Assembly (NCBI GenBank): GCA_963742725.1
Contig: CAVUMX010000001.1
Coordinates: forward strand, 1,240,001-1,304,000
Direction: 5' to 3'
Length of the DNA stretch: 64,000 bases
DNA from: CAVVAL01 sp963742725
GTDB taxonomy: Bacteria; Actinomycetota; Actinomycetes; Mycobacteriales; Cryptosporangiaceae
Shown here: positions 1-8,719 of the stretch, piece after piece
How positions within the stretch are numbered: position 1 is the first letter of the stretch
How the letters are laid out: each line of letters opens with the position of its first letter
Made by a program: the position numbers and the translations under genes
Notes under the pieces: model-generated
The model's input: only the letters and a program-made list of their open reading frames with translations
Databases searched by the model: none
What the model was told of the DNA's origin: nothing

Positions 1-379
1 GGAGTGGGGCGGGCGTACCGGCGTTGTCGACGCCGAGTTCGACCTGTGCCGTGCCGGTGACGCTGCGTACACCGAGGATGCCGTACAGCGCGTTGGTCGC
101 CTCGGGGTTGACGACGACTTCGGCACCGAGTCCGGTCAGTGACACGGTGTCACCGACGGCGGCGTCCGCGGGGGCGGCGCCGCGGAAGATCGCGGTGAAC
201 GGCTGGTTGGTGAGGATCGAGGCGCTGCAGGTGTACTTCAGCGTGGTGGTGTCAGCTTGGGCTGCGGACACGGCGCCGACACTGGCGAGTGCGACCCCTG
301 CGGCGAGGGCGGAAGCGGTGAGCTTTCCGGCCGTCCGCCAACTAGGTCGGAACACCGCGCTTAACAGTGAGCGCTGCAT
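1..379 (-). CDS. Secreted DUF6801-like protein, paralogue A (3' end beyond window)
   Basis: A secreted protein of unknown function, truncated by the window edge. The start ATG (377-379) follows AAAGGAAA with about 6 nt spacing. The N-terminus has Arg residues, a hydrophobic stretch and an Ala-x-Ala-type cleavage region (AAQA then DTTT), as in a Sec signal peptide. The mature part begins with KYTCSASILTNQPF, nearly the same as the next gene (NYTCTASILTNQPF). The layout (YTC motif, a G-x-V-x-G-x-A region, alternating strands) resembles the DUF6801 family of actinobacterial secreted proteins; that family call is from memory. The two genes are tandem paralogues on the same strand and share an upstream motif at the same distance from their start codons. 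Confidence 0.8.
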   Translation of the reverse strand, partial: MQRSLLSAVFRPSWRTAGKLTASALAAGVALASVGAVSAAQADTTTLKYTCSASILTNQPFTAIFRGAAPADAAVGDTVSLTGLGAEVVVNPEATNALYGILGVRSVTGTAQVELGVDNAGTPAPL

Positions 380-460
380 GTCAGTTTCCTTTCATTGACC
401 CTGCGTGACCTGTTGGCCACGTAGTCGTGCGAAAGGCGCCTTCGTGAGCCACCGGCCAGC

Positions 461-507
461 GGGTTAACCAGCCGGTAACTTACGGCCGGACGTTAACTGG
501 CCGTAAT
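461..507 (-). promoter_or_regulatory. Shared upstream motif of secreted paralogue A
   Basis: TAAC boxes at 465-468 and 476-479 are separated by 7 nt (11-bp period). The surrounding 23 bp match 20/23 with the segment upstream of paralogue B. The motif begins 82 nt from the start codon here and 83 nt there. A further TAAC (494-497) and a TTACGGCC/GGCCGTAA inverted repeat (480-506) follow. The 11-bp direct repeat fits a site for an OmpR/PhoP-like regulator; that assignment is inference. Confidence 0.5.
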
Positions 508-626
508 TTCCACCACAAGTGGGTTGCATCTAGCGAATCGGTACAGAAGGGGTGGCGTGAACCCGCCAGCCGGACATGCGAAGGGCGGCGGACCGTCGCC
601 GGCCGCCGCCCTTCTGGGGTTGTCCG

Positions 627-1202
627 TCAGGCCACGGTGGTCGTGGCGATCGTGAGGTCCTGGCCGCTGTCCGGCGTGCACGCGACGGGGACGTTGCTCG
701 TCCCGCCGGTGGAGTTCGTCGCGACGAGTTGGGCGTTGAACGGGCCGGCTTCGAACGAGACGGTGCCGGCCGTCGTGGTCACGAACGACGCGCCGGTACC
801 GGCCGCGACCACGGTCAACGCACCGCTCGCGGGGACCGGCGTCGCCGGCACGGTCAGCGCGGCGGCGGGCAGGGGCACGGACGTGCCGGCGTTGTCGACG
901 GAGATGTCGGCCTGCGCCGGACCCTCGATGCTCCGGGCGCCGAGGAACCAGTACAGGGCGCCCGTCGCGTTGGCGTTGACGGTGACGTCAGCGCTGAGAC
1001 CGGTGAGTTCGATCGTGTCGCCGACCGCGGCGGTCTCGGGCGCCGTGCCGTGCACGACAACCGTGAACGGCTGGTTGGTGAGGATCGACGCCGTGCAGGT
1101 GTAGTTCACCGTGCCCGTGTCGGCCGCGGCGGGCGGCGACGCGAGCCCGATCATCGCCAGCCCGGCGACGGCGCCGATGGCCGCGAACCTCGCTAAGCGC
1201 AT
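627..1202 (-). CDS. Secreted DUF6801-like protein, paralogue B
   Basis: A predicted 191-residue exported protein of unknown role. The start ATG at 1200-1202 is fixed by AAGGAG seven bases upstream. Residues 1-26 form a Sec signal (MRLARF..., hydrophobic core, ASPPAAA cleavage region). The mature domain starts at NYTCTASILTNQPF and continues as an Ala/Thr/Val-rich beta-type domain with SIEGPAQADI and a C-terminal Cys (VACTPDSG) that could pair with the Cys of YTC. The length and order fit a single DUF6801-like domain. It lies about 250 bp upstream of paralogue A on the same strand. Each gene has its own copy of the upstream motif, so they are probably co-regulated rather than one transcript. 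A cell-envelope or adhesive role is possible but not shown. Confidence 0.85.
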   Translation of the reverse strand: MRLARFAAIGAVAGLAMIGLASPPAAADTGTVNYTCTASILTNQPFTVVVHGTAPETAAVGDTIELTGLSADVTVNANATGALYWFLGARSIEGPAQADISVDNAGTSVPLPAAALTVPATPVPASGALTVVAAGTGASFVTTTAGTVSFEAGPFNAQLVATNSTGGTSNVPVACTPDSGQDLTIATTTVA

Positions 1203-1284
1203 GGCAGTTCTCCTTTTCGACATTGGGCCGCGAGGCCCAGGGAAGGAACGCCGATCGAGGAACCGACTCATTACCGGAAATAGT

Positions 1285-1321
1285 GGGGTAACCCGCCGGT
1301 AACCTACTGCCGAGTAGGTTA
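1285..1321 (-). promoter_or_regulatory. Upstream motif and 9-bp palindrome of secreted paralogue B
   Basis: TAAC boxes at 1289-1292 and 1300-1303 repeat the spacing seen upstream of paralogue A. Overlapping the second box is a perfect inverted repeat, TAACCTACT / AGTAGGTTA (1300-1308 and 1313-1321, 4-nt centre). It lies between the upstream membrane gene and paralogue B, so it may be an operator or a short terminator stem. Confidence 0.5.
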
Positions 1322-1349
1322 TCGGGTTGTGATGCGCGACACAAGAACT

Positions 1350-2174
1350 TCAGGGCATCTTGTGGGAGCGTTCCCGGCGGGTGAAGAAGGCGCGGGCGGT
1401 GCGGTCGCCGAGCAGCCCGTACAGCACGAGCGCGGCGGCGATGACCAGCGGAACGCCGTCCCGGACGAGCCCGTCGACCCCGAGCAGCAGCAGGCACAGC
1501 AGCGGCTGGACGGCGAGGACCACGACCGTCAGCGTGACCGTCAGCGCCCGCGCCCACCGGTGCCGACGCCGCAGGAAGGCCGTCGCGATCGGCACCACCC
1601 AGCTCAGTGCGATGGCGAACGCGACCCACGCGACGACCAGCGGCGCGGCGTGGGCCGGCTGGTCCTCGAACAGCGTCCCGACGGCGACGAGGGCAGGGAT
1701 CAGCAGCAACGCCGTGTACGACAGCGCGAGCACGCGCGCGGTCACCACCCAGGACGGCGTGTTCCACTTCGACGGCCGCCTGGTGAGATGCGCGCGGACG
1801 GACGGCGTCCGGAACAGCACGAGAATCACGACGCACAGCCCGGCGACGGCCAGGAACCCGGTCACGAGCGCCACCTGCGCCGCGCCCCAGGTGCTGTGCA
1901 GCGGCGCGAGGCGTCCGGCGCCGAAGATCGTCGTCACGGTCAGGACGATCGCCAGCGGCCACGCCACGGCCCGACCGGCCCGCAGGTGCCAGATCAGCAA
2001 CAGGAATCCTGCCGAGCGGAGCAACGCCCACACCGTGCGGACGGCCACGCCGACGCTCTCGTCCGGCAGCTCGCCGGAGACATGGAGCGCCAGTGCGAAC
2101 AGGTCCACCGCCGCGTTGGCCGCCGCCGTCACGGCCAGCAGGAACGGCAGGACGCGCAAAGCCCCGGACCGCAT
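1350..2174 (-). CDS. Multi-pass membrane protein, function unknown
   Basis: A 274-residue integral membrane protein with about seven or eight hydrophobic segments (for example LPFLLAVTAAANAAV near the start, FLLLIWHL, VVAWVAFAIALSWVV, LVIAAALVLYGLL) and a basic cytoplasmic tail (FFTRRERSHKMP). I recognise no catalytic motif or named family. The ATG at 2172-2174 is the first in-frame start before the first hydrophobic segment. It has no good ribosome-binding site and sits inside the perfect hairpin that follows pckG, so a later GTG start or start access controlled by that hairpin is possible. The gene follows pckG on the same strand, separated only by that hairpin. Confidence 0.7.
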   Translation of the reverse strand: MRSGALRVLPFLLAVTAAANAAVDLFALALHVSGELPDESVGVAVRTVWALLRSAGFLLLIWHLRAGRAVAWPLAIVLTVTTIFGAGRLAPLHSTWGAAQVALVTGFLAVAGLCVVILVLFRTPSVRAHLTRRPSKWNTPSWVVTARVLALSYTALLLIPALVAVGTLFEDQPAHAAPLVVAWVAFAIALSWVVPIATAFLRRRHRWARALTVTLTVVVLAVQPLLCLLLLGVDGLVRDGVPLVIAAALVLYGLLGDRTARAFFTRRERSHKMP

Positions 2175-2190
2175 CGTGGCGGTCCGGGGC
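2161..2190 (-). terminator. Perfect 12-bp hairpin after pckG
   Basis: GCCCCGGACCGC and GCGGTCCGGGGC pair perfectly around a 6-nt loop, 20 nt past the pckG stop. It looks like a factor-independent stem without a clear U tract. The proposed ATG of the next gene lies in the loop and stem. Confidence 0.6.
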
Positions 2191-2209
2191 TCCTGCGTTC
2201 TGGCTGCGG

Positions 2210-4048
<1,839 letters not shown>

Positions 4049-4169
4049 CGGCGGTTTCTCCTCGGTGGTCGGCGCTGACCAATAACAGTCGGCCCGCTCG
4101 GCGGCGGGATGACAGACTGGGTTTCGGGCCAGCGTAAACCCGGTCCGGCACCCTTGCAGATGCCCGCAT

Positions 4170-4232
4170 TGTGAGAACTCACACACGCATCGATTCAGTT
4201 GGTGTTCTATCGCCTGTTCGAATGAGTTCACA
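4170..4232. promoter_or_regulatory. Palindrome and half-site in the pckG/TrhA intergenic region
   Basis: TGTGAG-AA-CTCACA (4170-4183) is a perfect dyad, and TGAGTTCACA at 4223-4232 resembles a second, imperfect copy. The form recalls CRP- or GntR-type operators, although the TGTGA/TCACA spacing of 4 differs from the usual CRP/GlxR spacing of 6. It lies about 120 bp from both divergent starts. Confidence 0.45.
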
Positions 4233-4259
4233 CGTGATGCGCACCGCAGTTCGCCTTCG

Positions 4260-4293
4260 GGTTACGGCAGCGAAACCTACGGTGCCGTAACCT
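4260..4293 (+). promoter_or_regulatory. Inverted repeat over the -10 of the TrhA-like gene
   Basis: GGTTACGGCA (4260-4269) and TGCCGTAACC (4283-4292) are perfect inverted repeats 13 nt apart. The right arm overlaps TAACCT (4288-4293), a good -10 hexamer 7 nt before the GTG start at 4301. This suggests a leaderless transcript whose promoter could be blocked by a dimeric repressor. Confidence 0.5.
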
Positions 4294-4300
4294 TGGTCGG

Positions 4301-4993
4301 GTGACTCCTCCCAGTGCCATCACCGACGCGCGCCCCACGCCGGGCCACCCCGCCCTGCTCCGGCCGCGACTTCGTGGCTGGCTCCACCTGTACGCCTTCG
4401 GTGCCGCGATCGTCTGCGGCATCGTGCTGTGCAGTCTCGCCGCCGCCCAGCCCGGGTGGACGCCGTTCATCGCGTGCCTCGTGTACGCCGTGACCGTGTG
4501 CGGCCTGTTCGGGATCAGCTCGCTGTACCACCGCAAGCTCTGGGGCCCGCGCGGCTACACCATCATGAAGCGGCTCGACCACGCGATGATCTTCATCTTC
4601 ATCGCCGGCAGCTACACGCCGTTCAGCCTGCTTCTCCTGCCCAGCGACCGGGCCTGGATCCTGCTGTCGGCCGTCTGGGCCGGAGCCATCGCCGGGGCCG
4701 CGTTGAAGGTCGCCTGGCCGCACGCGCCCCGCTGGCTCGGCGTTCCGCTGTACATCGGCCTCGGCTGGGCGGCTGTCTTCGTCCTGCCCGACATCCTGCA
4801 CCGGGGCGGCGTCGCGGCCCTCGTCCTGCTCATCGTCGGCGGCGTCACCTACAGCGTCGGCGCGATCTTCTACGCGCTCAAGTGGCCGAACCCGTGGCCC
4901 ACCACGTTCGGGCACCACGAGTTCTTCCACGCCTGCACCCTGGTGGCCGCGATCTGCCACCACGTCGCGGTGTACTTCGCCCTGTTCGCCTAG
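4301..4993 (+). CDS. Hemolysin III / TrhA family membrane protein
   Basis: A 230-residue seven-helix membrane protein of the hemolysin III (TrhA, PAQR-related) family. The family is linked to membrane homeostasis; haemolysis is a historical label. The conserved metal-site pattern is visible: SSLYHRKLW with the first His, LDHAMIFIFIAGSYTPF in the centre, and GHHEFFHACTLVAAICHH near the end, together with at least six hydrophobic helices. The GTG start at 4301 has no Shine-Dalgarno sequence but lies 7 nt after TAACCT, so it is probably leaderless. It is divergent from pckG, and its 3' end faces a minus-strand gene across a copy of dispersed element A. Confidence 0.92.
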   Translation: MTPPSAITDARPTPGHPALLRPRLRGWLHLYAFGAAIVCGIVLCSLAAAQPGWTPFIACLVYAVTVCGLFGISSLYHRKLWGPRGYTIMKRLDHAMIFIFIAGSYTPFSLLLLPSDRAWILLSAVWAGAIAGAALKVAWPHAPRWLGVPLYIGLGWAAVFVLPDILHRGGVAALVLLIVGGVTYSVGAIFYALKWPNPWPTTFGHHEFFHACTLVAAICHHVAVYFALFA

Positions 4994-5048
4994 CCCCGCT
5001 GGCCGCTGGCCGCTCTGTGCGGGCCGCTGGTTCGCCGCCGCCGCCGGG

Positions 5049-5122
5049 CGGACAAACCGGACTGTTCGGGATGGCGTGCTGTAACCGGGCGCTGGGTACC
5101 CCGATAACCCCGACAGTTGGGG
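5049..5122 (+). repeat. Dispersed intergenic element A, copy 1
   Basis: A 74-bp element with four mismatches to copy 2 (12937-13010). Arms near the ends (ACTGTTCGGG and CCCCGACAGT) form an imperfect stem around a conserved core, CGTGCTGTAACCGGGCGC. It lies between two convergent gene ends, as does copy 2, so a bidirectional 3'-end function is plausible. Confidence 0.75.
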
Positions 5123-5130
5123 TGCGGGGC

Positions 5131-5766
5131 CTACGCCTCCGGGCCGGCAGCGCGCAGGCGCTCCACCTCTGACATCGCCTCGCGCAGTTCCGCGAGCCAC
5201 TCGTCGGCGTTGCGGCCGACCAGGCGGACGCACCATGCCAGGGCGTCCGACCGCGAGCGCGCGACGCCCGAGTCGACGAGCGTGTCCAGGACCTGCCGCT
5301 CCGCCTGACGCAGCCGCGTCATCACCGGCGCGGAGAACGTCGTGAACAGCTCCTCGGTGTCGCCGCACCGCGCGCCCCAGGAGACCTTGCGGCCGTAGCG
5401 GTGCTCGGTCTCGACCGCGATGCGGATGCGCTCCTCGCGCGTGTCCTCGCGGAACCGCGAGATCCGGCCCGATTCCTGGGCCGCCTTCTCCGCGTCCGTC
5501 GCGCCCTCGACCGGATCCGGGGCGGCGATCACGCCCACGACCAGGATCTCGTCCCGGTCGATCTCGACCTCGGGTGCGCCCGTGAACCAACCGTCCGGCA
5601 GCCGGCCGGCGATCCACGCCGTGGCGTCGGTGGCCGGCGGGAGATCGGCCTGCTGCCATCCGCCGCCGCGACCCCGTCCGTGGCCCTTACCTCCGTGCCC
5701 GCGACCGCGGAAACCGAACCCGGCGCCGCGCCCGAAGGCCTCTACATGACTTCGTCGTCCCCTCAT
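5131..5766 (-). CDS. Gly/Arg-rich N-terminus with RHH-like C-terminus, unknown function
   Basis: A 211-residue soluble protein I cannot assign. Residues 12-36 are a Gly/Arg/Lys/His-rich low-complexity stretch (RGRGHGGKGHGRGRGGG), a composition typical of nucleic-acid-binding tails. A middle part contains VEIDRDEILVVGVIAAPD and an Arg/Glu-rich segment. The C-terminus, DSGVARSRSDALAWCVRLVG, reads like the second half of a ribbon-helix-helix fold. The start ATG (5764-5766) has AGGAGGA 5-6 nt upstream. The upstream DNA is unusually A+T-rich, with repeated GTAATC boxes that might be an operator. A DNA- or RNA-binding regulator is a reasonable guess, not a demonstrated one. Confidence 0.75.
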   Translation of the reverse strand: MRGRRSHVEAFGRGAGFGFRGRGHGGKGHGRGRGGGWQQADLPPATDATAWIAGRLPDGWFTGAPEVEIDRDEILVVGVIAAPDPVEGATDAEKAAQESGRISRFREDTREERIRIAVETEHRYGRKVSWGARCGDTEELFTTFSAPVMTRLRQAERQVLDTLVDSGVARSRSDALAWCVRLVGRNADEWLAELREAMSEVERLRAAGPEA

Positions 5767-5819
5767 GAGGATCCTCCTATTGATTACTCGACTGATTTGA
5801 TTACAGCATTACATCGCTA
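5767..5819 (-). promoter_or_regulatory. A+T-rich promoter region with GTAATC repeats
   Basis: Read on the minus strand, TGTAATGC, TGTAATCAAATCAG and GTAATCAATAGGAGG follow one another directly before the start at 5766. The A+T content is well above its surroundings. The repeated GTAATC boxes could be operators, perhaps for the gene's own RHH-like product. Confidence 0.35.
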
Positions 5820-5872
5820 CTTCCGCAAGAGCACACCGGGCCACGCGCGCCGCTCCGACCCACTTCCCGAAA

Positions 5873-5935
5873 CGGACTTTCGGGACTAGCGGGGCTATCC
5901 GCGCCCGTTTACAGCACGCGAGTCCGGAAAGTTCG
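5873..5935 (-). repeat. Dispersed intergenic element A, diverged copy 3
   Basis: On the minus strand the core CGTGCTGTAAACGGGCGC is kept with one difference. The flanking arms differ from copies 1 and 2 but still pair: CGAACTTTCCGGACT against the complement of AGTCCCGAAAGTCCG (13/15). The stem is maintained although its sequence has changed. Confidence 0.6.
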
Positions 5936-6325
5936 ACCCGCGCCGGGCGCGGCGCTGGCGCCACCGGCGCGCGGCGGTGGCCCTGCCGGGCAGAGCCACC
6001 GGCAGACGGGGGCGGAGCCGCCGGCGGGTGGCACGGCGCGCTCCGGGCGAGGCGCAACACCGGTGGACACGGCGGGCGTCCGCCGATGGGGCGGAGCCGC
6101 CAGCGGGCGCGCGCCACGGGCGGGCAAAGCCGCCACTCGGCGGAGCCGCTGGCGGGCAGATCCGCTAGCGGGGGGTGCCACAGGCGAGCGGTGCCGGCGC
6201 AGCGTGGGTGCCAGAGACGGGCGGGCGGTGCTGCCGGGCGGGGCGGGAATGCCGGGCGGGGCGGGAATGCCGGGCGGGGCGGGAATGCCGGGCGGGGCGG
6301 GAATGCCGGGCGGGGCGGGAATGCC
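5936..6325. other. Repeat-rich non-coding gap
   Basis: A G+C-saturated stretch with degenerate repeats of GGCGGAGCCGCCGGCGGG (about 6012-6170) followed by an 18-nt minisatellite. Long open frames cross it, but they are low in complexity and have no credible start or domain. I see no gene. Confidence 0.6.
6233..6322. repeat. 18-nt minisatellite, five copies
   Basis: Five exact tandem copies of GCCGGGCGGGGCGGGAAT lie directly before the terminator stem of the next gene. Read on the minus strand one frame would give GIPAPP repeats, but no start or ribosome-binding site supports translation. Confidence 0.9.
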
Positions 6326-6362
6326 GAAGCCCGCCTGGGCGCGGTGGCGCCAGGCGGGCTTC
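6326..6362 (-). terminator. 13-bp terminator hairpin
   Basis: GAAGCCCGCCTGG and CCAGGCGGGCTTC pair perfectly around an 11-nt loop, 17 nt downstream of the stop codon at 6379. Confidence 0.8.
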
Positions 6363-6378
6363 GGGTGCGGAGCGGGGG

Positions 6379-8664
6379 TTACGGCGCCTGGACGGCGACC
6401 GCCAGCGGGGTCTGTTCGCTGCCCTGGCCGAGCGGGTTGTCCCGGAACAGCTCCTCGAAGAAGACCTCGGGCCGGTCGGCGTTGCGGCCGAGGACGTTGC
6501 GGCCGATGTCGTTGGCGTCGATGACGACGACGCCGGCGAGGGAGGACGCCACGTCCGACAGGCCTTCGGCGGTCAGCATCGCGCGAACCGCCGTGGTCAG
6601 TTCGGCGGCGACCTTGTCCGGCTCGGCGGGCGCGAGCTTGGCGGACACATTCGCCGGGAAGACCGAGTACTCCGTCGGACCGTCGATCGCCCGGACGGAG
6701 TGGCCCGCGACCTGGTAGAACAGCCCGCGCTTGCCGACCGCCTTGCCGGCAGCGGAGACGCCGCTCGCGAACAGGATGCGCGACAGTCCGGCTTCCTTGA
6801 TGGCGAGTTCCATCGTCCAGGGGCTGCCGAGGCCGATGCCGTACGGGGTCCGGACGACGAACTTGCTCAGCGTGCGCGCCCACCAGGACGGTTCGATGTC
6901 CCAGATGAAGTACGACCGGCCCTGCGAGATCGCGATGATCTTCTCGCTGACCAGCAAATACCACTGGCTGGCGAAGCATCCTGAGTACCGCTCGTCCGAG
7001 CGGGCCGCACGCACGGTCTCCCGAACGTAACTACAGATCCGTTCGATAAAAGGATCGCCCTTGGTGAACAGGTCGGTGCGGATCGGGAACCGGATCCAGC
7101 GCTCGCCGTCGACCGTGATCTCGAGCTGCTTGTTCGCGTTCGCTTCGAGCGGGCCTTTGATCTTCACCGGCTCGTCGTTCTCGACAGGCTTCGGGTCGAA
7201 GAACTCGCGCGCCCACATCTCGACGGACCAGATGCGCCAGAACAGGGCGGTGTCGGCGTTGCGGGACTTGATGAAGTCCTCGAACGCGACCATGACGGCC
7301 TGCTGGTCGAACCAGCCCCGGTTGACGAACGCCTCCTCCATGAAGACGCCGTAGATCCTGTTCTTGAGGCGCAGCAGCCAGTCGCGGGCGGGCGCGGCCG
7401 GGCGGGGCGCGTCGGCGGCGGTCAGCAGCGGCGCGGGCAGGAGACCGCGCAGCGCGTCGGCGGTGTGGCCGGTGCCGACCTCGACGTACGGCAGCGCGAC
7501 GCGGACGCCGAAGCGCGCGGACGTCCGGTCGGCGGCCCGGCGCACGGCAGCGGACGTGGCGGGGCCGGCGTCCTCCGTGAACGCGATGCCACCGACGCCG
7601 GCCTCGGCCGCGGGGATCCGCACGAGCGTCGTCGGGTCGACGTGCTTGCGGGCCTTCTTGCCGTCCTCATACGCGGGCAGCGCGAAGGCGCCGGCCGCTC
7701 CGGCCGGGTCGACCAGCACGTCGGCGCCTGCCTGGCCGGCCGCGCGGGCCACCGCGTACTGGACGTACGCCTCCAGGTCGCCGATCGGCTCACCGAGGTC
7801 CGTGACGAAGTCGGCGAGGTCCGCGACGAGCGTGTCGGAGTTGACCTCGACGCGTTGGTGGCGGGCGCTGGCGCCGAGCGCGGCGACGACGGCGTCCGCG
7901 TAGGCGTCCTCGGACGGGTCCATCGGCTTGAAGCTGGCGGTGAACACGGGCAGCGCGGCGGCGGCGGTGAGGACCGCGCCGGGCAGGCCGTGCCCGAACC
8001 GGACGGCGGTCTGCTCGGTCGCCTCGGCAGTTGCACGCACGGCCGCGTCGATCGAGAAGGGCGCCGGTGCCGCGACCGGCAGCTCGTGGCTGTTCACACC
8101 GGCGGACGAGACCGTCACGACGTGCCCCGGCAGCACCTGACGGATGCCGGCGAAGAACGTGGCCTCGGTGTCGTCCGAGCGGCCGGTGAGGACGAAGCGG
8201 CGAACGGTCTGCTCGTCCGGAGCGGCCTGGACGGCGCCGACCGCGAGCAGCGACACCGGCTCGGACGCGAAGATCACGCCACCCTCACCGGCGACGTAGT
8301 ACAGCGGGGCCGCGCCGCTGGCGTCCCGGGAGAGGACCAGCACGTCCTGGTGCGGGTCGTACAGCGCGAGCGCGTACCGGCCGGAAAGGCGGGCCAGCCC
8401 GTCGATCCCGCCCTCGGCGTACCGGAGCACCGCGTCCTCACCGACGGACGCCGGCCCGTCGACGACCGCGACGGCACCGTTCGGGTCGCTGGCGATCGCG
8501 GCGTCGGCCGAGCAGATCGCGAGACCCACCGAGCCTTCCGTCCCGAAGGACGCCTTGGCCCCCCGGTGCGCCAGCGTCACGGCGAGCGCTTGGAGCAGCG
8601 ACTCGTCGCCGGAACCGTGGAAACCGGCGATGCCGGAGATGGGGGTGGCGCCCAGCTGGCTCAT
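6379..8664 (-). CDS. Degenerate asparagine-synthase-like protein fused to a CofE-like (F420 ligase) domain
   Basis: A 761-residue protein with two parts. Residues 1 to about 490 resemble an asparagine synthetase: ISGIAGFHG near residue 9 matches the Ntn-glutaminase start CGIAGF, but Ser replaces the catalytic Cys and eight residues precede it. LSGRYALALYD and LLAVGAV are also family-like. The ATP-pyrophosphatase loop (SGGxDS) is not recognisable; FGHGLPGAVLTAAAA lies where it should be. From about residue 510 the sequence looks like coenzyme F420:L-glutamate ligase (CofE-like): LLVSEKIIAISQGR, RTPYGIGLGSPWTM and VVVIDANDIGRNVLG. The family adds glutamate through an acyl-phosphate; the substrate here is unknown. 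The ATG (8662-8664) has GGAAGA upstream. It follows the DUF255 gene by 55 nt on the same strand. The fusion is seen directly; the domain names are from memory. Confidence 0.75.
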   Translation of the reverse strand: MSQLGATPISGIAGFHGSGDESLLQALAVTLAHRGAKASFGTEGSVGLAICSADAAIASDPNGAVAVVDGPASVGEDAVLRYAEGGIDGLARLSGRYALALYDPHQDVLVLSRDASGAAPLYYVAGEGGVIFASEPVSLLAVGAVQAAPDEQTVRRFVLTGRSDDTEATFFAGIRQVLPGHVVTVSSAGVNSHELPVAAPAPFSIDAAVRATAEATEQTAVRFGHGLPGAVLTAAAALPVFTASFKPMDPSEDAYADAVVAALGASARHQRVEVNSDTLVADLADFVTDLGEPIGDLEAYVQYAVARAAGQAGADVLVDPAGAAGAFALPAYEDGKKARKHVDPTTLVRIPAAEAGVGGIAFTEDAGPATSAAVRRAADRTSARFGVRVALPYVEVGTGHTADALRGLLPAPLLTAADAPRPAAPARDWLLRLKNRIYGVFMEEAFVNRGWFDQQAVMVAFEDFIKSRNADTALFWRIWSVEMWAREFFDPKPVENDEPVKIKGPLEANANKQLEITVDGERWIRFPIRTDLFTKGDPFIERICSYVRETVRAARSDERYSGCFASQWYLLVSEKIIAISQGRSYFIWDIEPSWWARTLSKFVVRTPYGIGLGSPWTMELAIKEAGLSRILFASGVSAAGKAVGKRGLFYQVAGHSVRAIDGPTEYSVFPANVSAKLAPAEPDKVAAELTTAVRAMLTAEGLSDVASSLAGVVVIDANDIGRNVLGRNADRPEVFFEELFRDNPLGQGSEQTPLAVAVQAP

Positions 8665-8719
8665 GCAGTTCTGTCTTCCGTCGGGACCGTTACGGGTCCG
8701 CCGATCCTATCCCTACCCT

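Noticed and set aside
5909..6979. Minus-strand frame with GIPAPP repeats
   Set aside because: Overlaps the AsnB/CofE-like gene in another frame and owes its repeats to the 18-nt minisatellite; no ribosome-binding site.
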